The position numbers and the translations under genes were made by a program. The notes beneath the pieces were generated by a model. It made no database searches and was not told the DNA's origin. It was given only the letters and a program-made list of their open reading frames with translations. Source: Nemopilema nomurai (Eukaryota; Cnidaria; Scyphozoa; Rhizostomeae; Rhizostomatidae). From it: DNA of 64,000 bases. Where the stretch lies: contig ML133457.1 of assembly GCA_003864495.1 (NCBI GenBank), forward strand, positions 1,488,001 to 1,552,000. The letters run 5' to 3'. Positions 37,905 to 53,200 of the stretch are shown here, piece after piece (the first letter of the stretch is position 1; the number at the start of each line of letters is the position of its first letter).

Positions 37905-39405
37905 GACAGCCCATCAGTTTACACTTAATAACTTTCGCCACATTCAAGCTACAAGTTTCATTTAAAATGTATTTAGAAGTTTATACGTAGGTTTAACTGC
38001 TTTTCATAGTCTGGAAGATCGGAAAAATATCTTTAATATCATGACAGCGTTTGAAAACTAGTGAAATCTCGATTTTAGGCAAAACTGCCCTTCAGTTCAC
38101 ACTTAATATTTGTCTCAGCCTACAACCAGTGCTTATTTTGTTGGCCTTGAATAGTTCAAGATGTTTTTATAGTCTGGAGAAGGCTTTCATCGGGTTCCTG
38201 CACTGAACGACCAGGCAAATTCTCAGCTATCCTGGCCCTCCTATTGAATATACTTCTTTGGTAAACAGCCGGTTGCTCCAGTTACCATGGAGCTTGCAAG
38301 TGCTGAATGTTTTTCAATTTTGCAGTGCCTTGATGCATTGAAGAATTTAATTGTATTATCGAATTTCTTGGTCGTCCCACTGTTGGTAGTAGATTGATGT
38401 AACAACAACTTGATTGTTTGCTTTATGTTTCCAGGGTAGCATTGTATTTGTCAAAGTCAATAATAGGTTAGTTGATCCCCCGAGATAACAACAGCGCCGT
38501 CCTCGGTAATATGACACACATTACTGAGTGTCGTCGTCGACCTTTCTTCTGAATGCGGCGTTCCAGGGGGGATGCCTTCCACGTCGTTGCATCGAAAACT
38601 CTGTAGGTGTTCTAACCAAAAAAGGCTTGGAAAACAACATTCCATTGTAATTTTTATCATTGCACCAAAAGACTTTCAATGCTTTGTAATTTTGCGAAAG
38701 TTTTCTCGACCTTCTGTCGCAGTGAATCGGGACGCTCTGTTATGACTAAGAAAATAATTCATTGTAATAAATGTATTTGTTCTAATCACCAATTGATCGG
38801 AGCTACCAAAGTTTTTGGTTTTCAATTAATTCTTCAACATATTCAAATATTAATATAGCGGCATATTCAAAGTGGAATTCAAACGACAGAATTCAGATAA
38901 TTACTGTCAGAGGCACTAAATTCACTGAAAACCATGAAACCCAATGTCCTGGGTTCTTAGCAAATTGAAAAAGTAAAAATTACTCGAAGGGGTTCTTGTT
39001 TACGAACGTTATTCGCTGTAAACCGAAATGAGATCGAATTGAAACCGAAGCGAATTTTAAAGGTTTCGAAAATAGTCAGACTTTCGTTGGTCGTTAAGTG
39101 CAGAAACCCGATGAACCATTTCACAAGATTAACAGCTAGAACTATTCATGGCCAACAAAATAAGCACTCGTTGTAGGCTGAGAAAAAATTTTGAAAAAGT
39201 TATTAAGTGTAAACTGAAGGACAGTTTTGGCCAAAATCGAGATTTTACTAGTATTCAGACGCCGTCGTGATATTAAAGATATTTTTCCGATCTTGCAGAC
39301 TATGAAAAACAGTTAAACCTACGTATAAATTTCTAAATAAACTTTGAATGAAATGTGTAGCTTGAGTGTGGCTAAAGTTATTAAGTGTAAACTGAACGAC
39401 TGTTT
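37905..39405. mobile_element. Foldback-like element with about 320-bp inverted arms
   Basis: The left arm (about 37905-38215) is repeated in reverse at about 39090-39405. Shared blocks include CAGTTTACACTTAATAACTT, ATACGTAGGTTTAACTG, CGGAAAAATATCTTTAATATC and AACAAAATAAGCACT (reverse orientation). Inside each arm the end motif AAGTTATTAAGTGTAAACTGA appears again about 180 bp further in, giving four copies. The 850-bp centre has no convincing gene. Exact ends and a target duplication were not resolved; the superfamily is open. Confidence 0.7.
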
Positions 39406-41359
<1,954 letters not shown>

Positions 41360-42453
41360 AGCTTCTTCCAAATGGACAAATTAGTTTGCTATGCTCAAGT
41401 TTATTGAGAGTTAACATTGCAATCTATTATATGAAGATGAAATGTCTTTTTAAAAAATTGTAAGTAATTGCAATTGAAAGGTCTCACTGCATTATCACAA
41501 CTAATTCTTTAGAAAACTCTCTCGATATCAATTCCTGATTGGGCTCGTTATTATTGCGAACCATCCGCTCCTGATATGCCACGCCCCCCAAAGCGGTGTG
41601 ATTTCACATCGAAAAAATTTGAATACATACTTAACTCGCATATCAAACTAACGAGACAAATTATCCCGCATATTACATTTCATGTTAGTTGACATTATAA
41701 ACACATAAGTGCTTTGATTGAATGATTTTGCGGAACTCAGAGATCTCACCTGGTATCTAATCTATCCGAAAAAGAATTTGAAAAAGAAGCAAATCAGAGC
41801 AAAAAGTCTATCTATGTCAAGCCTGACAATCACATAGTTTATCAGACAATCAGAGTGACTCAGTTTTGCCCAGAGAATTTTACCTTCAAAATTTTCCATA
41901 AAATCTTATTGGGGGTTTTGCTCTTGAAACGAGAATCTAAACGCAAGCGTTCAAACCATTAGCGCGGAATGCGTGGGACTTGTGCCCGGAGCCCCTCTTG
42001 CAGGGACGCAAATCCATTTCACTGATTGAAATTTCAAGGGGCTGAAATTTCAAAGGACCGCGATTGTACGACGAGAGCCTAACTTTTTGCACAAAAAATT
42101 CGACCTTAAAAGAATGCAATATTGCTGAAGGCAGACTAAAGTCAACAAAACGATAAAGATTTTAGATTTATTCCGTCAGTTGTTTTAACTTTTTTTTCGC
42201 TTTTCAAATTGCTTCAAAAACGGAAAAAGTAGCAGTGAAATTGCATCAGTTTTTAGAAATGGCAGGACCTCAGGTCTTACTCATTCCTGAAGGCAGGACT
42301 GTTACTTCGGGGGCCCTGTGTTTAGGCATGCCTTTGCTATTTTTCTGAGCACAAGGAATTTCGATTTAGGTTTACATTTTGGAAAAGAAATTATTTTTTC
42401 ATCCATTTGATCATTGATTAAATTTATAACAGCAAAGAGATTATTTTCTACCT
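41360..42453. other. Tubulin 3' flank, nothing recognised
   Basis: No canonical AATAAA is seen in the first 110 bases after the tubulin stop. No exon or transposon ends were recognised up to the hAT-type element. Confidence 0.4.
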
Positions 42454-42461
42454 CTGGAGAG

Positions 42462-43246
42462 CAGGGGCGTAAATATTGGGGGATGTGTGGGGTGTGACTC
42501 CCCCCCCCAAATAATCGAAAACCCGCATTTTGTCGGACAAACGCCAGACAAGATGTTTGCAAATCCGCAACTATCGGGCAAAATTAAACAGTAATCGAGA
42601 AATTATTTGTTGATTTCCCGCTTTGTCAAACAGCTTTGCCCGAAAAAAGGTGATGCTTTGCTTGACGAAAGGTGATGTTTTTCCCAACAAAAGGTGATTT
42701 ATTCTCCTAATAGCAGGGCATTTTTAACAAACTGAGTGGTGGTAGTGTTTCTTACTGTCAACAAGTCCCCACCCTCGAGTAAGCCCCCACCCTCGAAGAA
42801 GCCACACCCGAAAATATTTTCTGCGAAGAAAGCCTCCGGGGCTTATTCGAGGACATACGGTTGTGTCATATCTTGGAGGCAAAAGTCTCAACCCTAAAAT
42901 AGTTCAGTATATATCACAATCTGAAGCGCCAATCCGAAGATTTATTTGTCATTTCTTATGTCATTTCTTGTAGTGTATAAGTGTGGGCCCTTTAGAAAAA
43001 TGCCCACCACTCAAAAATCCTTAAAAAATTCCCTGCCTAATAGGTTCTGTTTTCAGCTAATTTGTAGGTTTTCTTCTATTTCATGCCGTTTTGTTGTTCA
43101 AATACTGTTATATTTTGGGTCTTTATTCGTCAATATTTTAAGTAAATCAATATTTGGAGTGACTCCACCAGCCTAAACACCTATTAGCTAACCACTCTTG
43201 AAAACTAGTGTCGGAAATGCTTAGAAAAATGCTAGTTACGCCCCTG
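42462..43246. mobile_element. hAT-type MITE with perfect 8-bp target duplication
   Basis: The element starts CAGGGGCGTAAATA and ends (reverse complement) CAGGGGCGTAACTAGC. It is flanked on both sides by CTGGAGAG (42454-42461 and 43247-43254). An exact 8-bp duplication with CAG...CTG ends is diagnostic of hAT elements. At 785 bp with no transposase motif it is non-autonomous. Confidence 0.9.
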
Positions 43247-43424
43247 CTGGAGAGGTCTTTTGCTGCTAGGAGTGTCGGTGAACAAAAGTTATTGCACAGC
43301 AAGAGAGGCCTAAACACCGTTGTAAGGGTTTTCCACAAAAGTTTTCCCGCCCCCAGCCCCCCTCCTTCCTTAGGCAGAACCATCGCATCTGTGCAGGCTT
43401 CGCCACTGTGCATTAGCACCATAT

Positions 43425-43755
43425 TCGTATCATAAGGTCTTGCATTTTAATATTAAATTTGTTGTTCTAAAAGCTTGGAACCAAAACAGTGTTCTTCCCG
43501 AAATGATGAAGATATGATTGAATGGAGAAAAATGCTTAGAATAAACATAAAAAACGTGCTTTAAGTGGATAAAGTGACGTTAAACGAATTATGATGATGA
43601 TGATGATGTTCTGTTTGTTCCTGTTGGAATTGAATTGATGATGAAGCAACACACACAAAAGATTTAATATTTTTCTTTGATGTTAAGGCGAATTTACACC
43701 TTGTGTTGGGCAAGAAATAATTTAAGAATAATCTTAGACTCAGAATCGACTGCTG
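43425..43755 (-). repeat. Dispersed repeat, copy 1
   Basis: Shares ordered blocks with 46085-46265: CGTAT-CAT-AGGT-TTG-ATTTTAATAT, TTTGTTC-TG-TTG, GAAGCAACA, TTTTCTTTGA, GGCGAATTTACA and GGGCAAGAA-TAATTTAAGAATAAT. On the minus strand both copies translate to a similar broken peptide (NTRCKFALTSKK versus NKRCKFALKSKK), so a decayed transposon gene is possible. Confidence 0.6.
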
Positions 43756-43783
43756 ACCACCAACAAATGGTACAGTTGTCACT

Positions 43784-45664
<1,881 letters not shown>

Positions 45665-45895
45665 CAAAGAACTGCTTGCTATTCGTGTGCCAAGTGCTTC
45701 GTTGAGTAGTTTCCGCTATGCTGTCTCGCCCCTCTCTCTATTAAGTGATAAGGCTTATTATAGTCAAAACATCGAAAGTGAGAACTTAAGAAACATTTGA
45801 TAGGCACTAAAATCTGATAATTTGAGGTCTACGAATAAGGAACTTTTGGAACTAGGCCTTGAGGTAGGTTATAAAAAAGCGTGTAACTCTGTTCA
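45665..45895 (+). repeat. Truncated copy of the GLO1-upstream MITE, right half
   Basis: Matches 4130-4335 in the same orientation: GTAGTTTCCGC-TATGCTGTC, TCTCTATTAAGTG, TTTGAGGTCTACGAATAAGG, AACTTTTGGAACTAGGCCTT and AAAGCGTGTAA at the end. No left inverted end is visible, so the copy is 5'-truncated. Confidence 0.75.
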
Positions 45896-46084
45896 TTTTT
45901 ATATCACCCTATATTCAAGATTCATCTAAAAAAGCGAAAGCATTTCAAGACGCCTAGCCATATTCTATTCCATGACTTGACATTCTTTGGCTAGGAAAGA
46001 AAACATCCTTGGCGTTTTGACACTAAAATTTCTCCCCTTACTCTGAGCTTTCTCCCAAAGCAAGGAATATGGTTTGATCATATA

Positions 46085-46265
46085 AGGATCGTATTTGTAT
46101 CATTAGGTTTTGTATTTTAATATCAAATTTGTTTTTCTGTTTGTTCTTATTGAAGCAACATTTAGAAAATTATGTAGTATTTTCTTTGACTTTAGGGCGA
46201 ATTTACATCGTTTATTGGGCAAGAATAATTTAAGAATAATTTTAGGCTCAAAATAAATAATTTTT
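46085..46265 (-). repeat. Dispersed repeat, copy 2
   Basis: Second copy of the family at 43425-43755, in the same orientation; see shared blocks there. Confidence 0.6.
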
Positions 46266-48672
46266 AAGAATATTGAGTATCGGCAAAAAGTAGGTATTCT
46301 TGTAAAAAAATTGCATGTAGCGGTTTCCAAAGTGTCAAAATGTCTGAAGCATTCATATAGCAAAAAAGCTGAATTTCCGTCGGATACGCAAGATGGCCTT
46401 CGACAACCCACTTCATGATTTCTGGTTTCAGCCTCCTTTTCAAGTTTGACAAGAAGTGACTGAATGCGAAAATCTTGTTGTTAGGAAAGAAACGAAAGAA
46501 TTTACAATAGAGGAAGAGGTAATCTGCAAGTTCTCAGAAAAGGAATACCCGTGCAAACTCTGTTTCCAATAAATCAGCAAAAGAACTGCCTCATTACCCC
46601 CCTCCTCCTTAATCCCCGCGCCCCTCAATTCGCTTTTGCGTTATTTGGTGGTGAGACACGAATGAGCCTCATGTGATGACAACTCGGATCATGTTTCAGA
46701 AAACTGTATTGACAGTAACGGGCCTATGCCCTCCTGCACTCAGCCACTCCTGCAACAATGGCGATGTTGACAAATGGAATGAAAGGCGGCCTCTTCAAGC
46801 CTGCCCCTCTTGTGTGACTGAGATGCTGTACAGTGTTCGGTGATCGGAAGAGGAAGAAAGTAGGAAGCGTAGAAAGGTAGGAGATGATGTTTTTTCTGGC
46901 TCGGTTTACTTGTATCAACTTCCTCTTTACTTCCATATTCCACGGCACTAGGCTATACTCTTGCTGTAAGTAGCGTTGAGCAAATATTATGAATTTTCAA
47001 ATGACAAGGATGAGTTTGATTCTGTTCTGTCGCGGACAGTGCAGCAGTTCGACAAGCGTGTTTTAGCCACCATCATGTGACATTCGAGGAGGTTCATTTC
47101 CCAGTCGTGGATTCTAAATGTGTGGTGGCGAATTTCAAACGTGTAAGGACAGCCTTGGCAACCGAAATGTTGAGGCCGCTGTCTGTACTTTTTATTCGGT
47201 TGGATTGGGGCACTACGCAATCATTTTTCAAGCAAATACGTAGCCAAAATCACTTTTTGTGGCCATGTGCCAGCGAAACTTTGAACTACGAAAACTGCGT
47301 AATTAGTCATGGGTCTTCACAATAAAGTTATCGCCTGCTCTGCAGAATTTCGCAGCCTGTCATCGGGTCCAGTGCGATATTAGCATGAAAATGCAGATAT
47401 TTGAGTCGTTAGTGTGAAAAATTGGAGCTTGCATGTTTCGGCCTGTTCTCGAAGGCACTCGTTTACCCCCCATTGCGCCCACTGACGCACAATATCACGA
47501 GGCATGTGGCATGTCGAAACTGCTTTTCAAACCCCTTGAATAACAGCCCCAAATTGGCGATAATCTACAAATTACCCGAACCCCCTTTTGAGTTCAGGTA
47601 CAACACCCAATTTTAAAAGCAGGGGCTACTGAGAAACTGGAATTGTAACTCATACAGAAAATGAAAACGTCAGTGTTTTTTATATATATATATTTTACGT
47701 AAATAACAGAGCTAAGTTCTACATGCTATCAGCCTCGTTTACAGCAGAAAAAGGAACTAATAATTCTTTAAGGTAACAAATTTGCTAAAATGTCTAAATC
47801 CCTAAGAAAAATTCCTATGAACACGAAGTTTACAATGTCAAGTTGTCCTTCTATGCCTGGTAAAAGTTTCAGATGAAACAATACTCAAAAGTTTCCTTTA
47901 CTTCACTTTGAACAGTTTCGATCGAGTCACAATCTTTTAAGTCACAATTGCACATTTTACTTCGTAGTTTTGAAATGACTTGCTATGGCCTCTGATGCTA
48001 TAAAAACTTATTCTTTCGCACGTGGCTATCCCTTTTCCCAGTGGCTTTAGTATCTGGGCTGCGTAAAAATCATGTGCCACTGCGAGGAGATTCAACCAAG
48101 GGGTCTGGATCGGGGAATGACATTTGCCGAAAACAGGGATCCTGAGAAAGGGGCATTGGCTATCAAAGTTAATCAAGTTAAAGAAATTTCTTTTTAATGA
48201 GTTTTAGATATATATTCTGGGTTTCAGGGACTTTTAAAAATTGTGGAGCTTACTTGAGGATCTTACATCAAAACTGCACTTTATTAAGTAATTTTTTTGT
48301 ATTAATCAGTTTTGTATATCTTTCAAAATGGCATCCAAAAGAAGGGTAAGAAATCTTTGCGGCCACTCCCCTTGGGTTGGCGGGAGTTGCAGTGACCAAT
48401 AAATGGCAAGAGTCATTCAAAAACGTATGCAAAGGAATAAAATTTGTGTAGATAGATAATAGCCAGATGAATTTCCAAAAAATAATCCCTTTATTCTGAT
48501 GAAGTGTTCTGTGTGACTGCGATTGTGGCAATGTTGGCAAGTCAAGTACACGTTATTCGTCACGAAAGAAAGTAACAAGCTATCCCTGAAGGTGATTTAA
48601 AGACCCAGCGCAACCCGTACAAAGGGTCAAGTGTCAATTCTTTTGTTGGGTGGCGTGAAGCCCCATTATCAA
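46266..48672. other. Intergenic stretch, nothing firmly recognised
   Basis: A protein-like stretch on the plus strand at about 46990-47080 (DEFDSVLSRTVQQFDKRV) is followed by stops and a frame change; it may be a transposon relic. A short TA run lies near 47680. No gene is supported. Confidence 0.35.
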
Positions 48673-49012
48673 ACTTTACCTCAAACACAAATATGCTGTT
48701 AGGCCTGAAACACAAACTGTAAGACATCTTCAATTATGTATTAAATGCTCATGTTATCAAGGATTAAACGATGACTTTTCCTGAAGACTTTACCTCAAAC
48801 ACAAATATGCTGTTAGGCCTGAAACACAAACTTAAGACATCTTCAATTATGTATTAAATGCTCATGTTATCAAGGATTAAACGATGACTTTTCCTGAAGA
48901 CTTTACCTCAAACACAAATATGCTGTTAGGCCTGAAACACAAACTGTAAGACATCTTCAATTGCGTATTAAATGCTCATGTTATCAAGGATTAAACGATG
49001 ACTTTTCATGAA
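48673..49012. repeat. 114-bp tandem repeat, three copies
   Basis: Units start ACTTTACCTCAAACACAAAT at 48673, 48787 and 48900. They differ at only a few positions (the middle copy lacks GT in AAACTGTAAG), which indicates recent tandem duplication. Confidence 0.93.
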
Positions 49013-50244
49013 AACTTCGCTCCTGGTCCGACTGCACACCCACTTGAGCTTCCAACCCAAACTAGCTTTCTACCAAAACTATTTGTGTGCTTCAGGCTTT
49101 TGCTTTTGCTAGGCAAAGATTTAATTTTTTATGTAAGAAACAGATCGATGGAAATGTCCACGGTATCTACCGTTTTATTTTAACTGGAAAATACTGTTTT
49201 TGGTTACTTTAGGATAAATTGCAAGCACTTTCGAGATATCTTGTGTTAGAGCTGACCTGAAAAAGATTGACTGGGGGGCTGTGACATCTCCAATCTCTAA
49301 TTGATAAATGACCACCCCATTCAGTATGACCCCATTTTTCGGTATATTCACCTGTAAGATACAATCTATACTATAGATCATATACTATACGATATAACAT
49401 AGTTTCGAAAAAGCATAGACTTATAAGAAACTCCATATCGCTGGCTTTATCCTCAAATATGTACGAAGGTGACCATATACAATTTATAACATAAACTTGT
49501 TGGCCAACCATTGAAGTATGCGGTCCCGATCGTAACCTCGCCACCTCGAAAGCTTGACTTAACAATATAGGGCGTGAACATTGCATGGCCCGCGCCACAA
49601 ACGTAAGGGGGCATGGCTAATCGCTAATGAATTGAACTTGAATTAAGTAGCTCTAATCTGTCACATTTTATGGCTATATTGGAATTACTTTCTTCACAAA
49701 AAAGTGCAGGGGGGCAGGCATAACACGTTAGAAGACTGGGGCAAGTAGTATACATGGGGGTAACATAAAAGCAGAACCATAGGAACCCCCCAAAATGGCG
49801 TGGGCTACGAAATACTTCGACTTCACTATATACGATTAGCATTGCCACTATCTACAGCACTTGTCCCTCCTCACATTATACAGTAGCCCCTAAAACTGCC
49901 CCCAAAACAAATTAAACAAACTAGCCTCGTACAGACAAGGCCCTCGAATCGAAGTCGAAATTGACGTCACACACAAGTTGAAGCTTGGAAAGAGCCGACA
50001 CAAACAAACGTTGTCAACGAAAAATTCACTCGCCACTCTTCACGTACTCTACTTCAGATATACTGACATTATGTAGGGTCATATTTGATCTGAAAAGTTT
50101 CTTACATCTTAGATGAAGTGATAAGATTTTTAGTGTGCTTCATTCTTTCAAATTCTAGCTTAGCTTTTAGTACTTTTTTGGCAACGTAGACTGGTTGGTT
50201 ATACTTTCTGATGTTTGAAACAGTATGCTTCTCTCATGTCCTAG
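49013..50244 (+). promoter_or_regulatory. ETS gene 5' flank with a palindromic CRE
   Basis: A perfect cAMP-response element TGACGTCA lies at 49962-49969, about 280 bp upstream of the ETS start codon. No TATA box was recognised. The rest of the stretch holds no recognised gene. Function of the CRE is inference from the motif. Confidence 0.35.
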
Positions 50245-53200
50245 ATGACATCTACTCAACTGCCTGGATTTACTGAACTGAGTTCCGCGATTCAATTAAA
50301 CAAGGTAATTTTGTCTTTGATAATTCACTGATTTATTTATTTGTGATTCAAATGATTAAACCCAGAAACACCTGGTTGCTATTTTGTTTGATTGCCACAA
50401 CTCAGTTGTTGCTGTTGCTGTTGCTGATGTTGTTGTTGTTGTTGTTTCGATTTCCATCCCTGGGTGTTGTTGCACGCTGAGCAATCGAACGAGGCTGCTT
50501 TCTTTGTAACAAAATTCCCAAACGTTTCAAGTCTGCTAAACTTTTTTCTACTCAACCTGTGCAAAATATGGATCTGTTTTCGGTGTAACAAATAATCTAC
50601 GACCCTAATCAGACATTATAAGGGAGAATCCAATTATCAGCAATTTAGCTTCCAGGCAAATTCGCAGAAGACGATTCTAACTTTCGTTATATCCTAGACG
50701 TCTAGCTTTTTTGTTTCGACCGCAACCTCGTAACCATGAGCGTAGGCTTGAGGTTGTCCATTCGTAGGCTGTAGACTAAGGGAGAACACAAGGTTACCAC
50801 AAAGAAACCTGATTCACCAAAGAATGATTAGATTCATAAATGGCTGTACATCTGTACATGTTTTACTTGATGACCCAAAACGGCAAGTTCTAATTGGAAA
50901 TGGCTGCGGTTGAGAGTTATTTAGGGGTATTTCAGATCCACGTTTCAGCCGCCATTGATGCTTCCCCATTTGGAGGCCTAGATGCTTGCTACCTAGGATA
51001 TTCTCAACATCAAGGCGACTGTAAATTAATATTTCTGCATCTTTATGTGACTGTATTTGCAACCACTGCCTTTCTTAGCGTGCCAAGCTACTTAAAGAGG
51101 GAGACAATTCACTGACTGAAATATGAATTTTTGTTACATTTCAGTCTTTCTTTATGAATGTAATGTCATGTAGGACAGCTGCTGTTTTTACCCACTATAT
51201 CTCCTACCTTTTTGCAAAACGTTTGCATAAGGTCACCAAGTCTAAGATATCTTATCATTGCTGTTTGATTTGTGCTTTCAAAGTGGTTTCGAGAAAAGTA
51301 TGACTTGAAACTCGACACTGTGAGAATGCAGTTTAAAAGATGGCTGTGAGAATGAGATTGCCTAGATAATAAGAAAAGAGTATATATTTCCTACATTTTT
51401 ACGCTGTAAATTTTTTGTCATTGTACTAGATTTTAGCATTTTTTTGATAATGAAGTCATAATTAAAATCAGTTTTGCAGTTAAGACAGTGAATATCTGGT
51501 TGCTGTTTTCTCCAGTGACGTGTCCTTGTTAATTGATAATTGCAAACGACTTGGCTCAGTGTTAAAGGATTCAAGTTAGCCAGAAAAGGCTATTGAACAA
51601 TTCACATACTATAGAACAACTTTCGCTGCAGAAGGCTTTGAGGATAGGAGGTCAACATAATGCACAGCAACGGTTCTACTTAGAAATGCTGTATATCTCC
51701 GTGGCCTAAAGCACCGTGCGTTTTTTCAGGTATCTTTGATCGAAGGCGTGAATCAAGTGTTCCACCTATCCCACCCATTACTGACTGATGCCTCATTTGA
51801 GTCACCGCTGCCATCCATCCAGTCCTGGTATCCCTCTTTGATGACGTCAGACGGGATGAATGTTCGCTATATCTCAAACAGTGAACCATGTACGTATCCT
51901 CACTTACAACGTTACACTTATCTGCCAGCTATTTATTCTGTTAGCTTTTGGTTATTTTCTGACGTTTGCATACTCTGAGGAGTGTCGGACGAAAAAGTAC
52001 TTTAAGTATTCAAAAACTAGTTCCGCTTTTTATTTACTCACCCCCCCCCCCCCAGCCACCATTGTATTTGTTTATGCTGCTTTTAAACAAGAAATTTCTT
52101 GCCACCATCTACATACACCCCTGTATACCCATCACAGTGAAAACTGCAGAAGCCTAACCTCCTAGCCCGCATTCTCCTTTCCACACATAATTGGAACGGT
52201 TCTGTGAAAAGACACGAGAGCTTTTCGGAACGGTTCAAACAGGTTTCGTGAGAATGGAAAGCCTTACAGTGTTCAAAGGGCTCCAAATGCAGCCAGTCTC
52301 GTAAACGCTGCCAAAGCTATCCTATAACAGAATCCGCTTTCGCATTTGTGGAAAAAGTCAAAACCGTCCTTACTGAGAGAAGCTTGATAATATGGTGTTT
52401 TGTGATGATTCAAAATGAAACAAAATGGGGGGGGGGGGGGGGGGGGGTTCAATTGCTCTTGGTAAAACGAAAAGCCTTTGGCTTCCATCGATTTACTTGA
52501 CTCAAACCGACACTCTTTTTTGCTGCTAGCATAAAATTGCGAAGATTTGCTGCCTCAGTGTGAAAAACTTTTTATGCTATGAAAATACACTCGGGGGAAG
52601 ACTTCGCCATCCGACAACCCTTGTGGAACGACAAGTTACTTGTTGCGTTGATGACAAGGTTTGGGAGTACGATAGCAACTAGCCTCTTGAGATTCTTGTG
52701 AATGTGGACAATTATTAACTAAATCATTAACAGATCAGGAAAATGGAACTGTATGGCATTTTAAATGTGTTCTTTAAATCTCCTATTGCCTTGGATCCCC
52801 CCTTTGACGCCTAGTTCTAATTTTAATCGTTTCTTTCTAGTAGTCCACACAGGCTCAGTTGCTCCGTCAGTTTTTCTCTCGTCAGCAAGTGGTAAGTCAA
52901 AGCTTTGACAGTTAATGACTTTAATGACATCTAGAAACTTGACTAGAAATATTACCCTGTTATGATTTGCTAGAAATATTACCCTGTTATGATTTGTTGG
53001 CAAACCCGATATGAATGCCATGTTGGGTAGAGGCATTCGGGCATTCACTGGTTTGAAAGCGGAAAACGGATACTGAAACAGCTGCTAAAAGCCATTCTAT
53101 TTTGTTCTGTGCCTGAACTCTATTAAAATGTTTTTCATTTTCAGACAGGAACTACGAATGTGTATTGGATATGGAAGGGCAAACAATATCAGACTGCGAA

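Noticed and set aside
51842..51850. Second TGACGTCA-like CRE
   Set aside because: It lies inside ETS coding exon 2 and is most simply explained by codon content.
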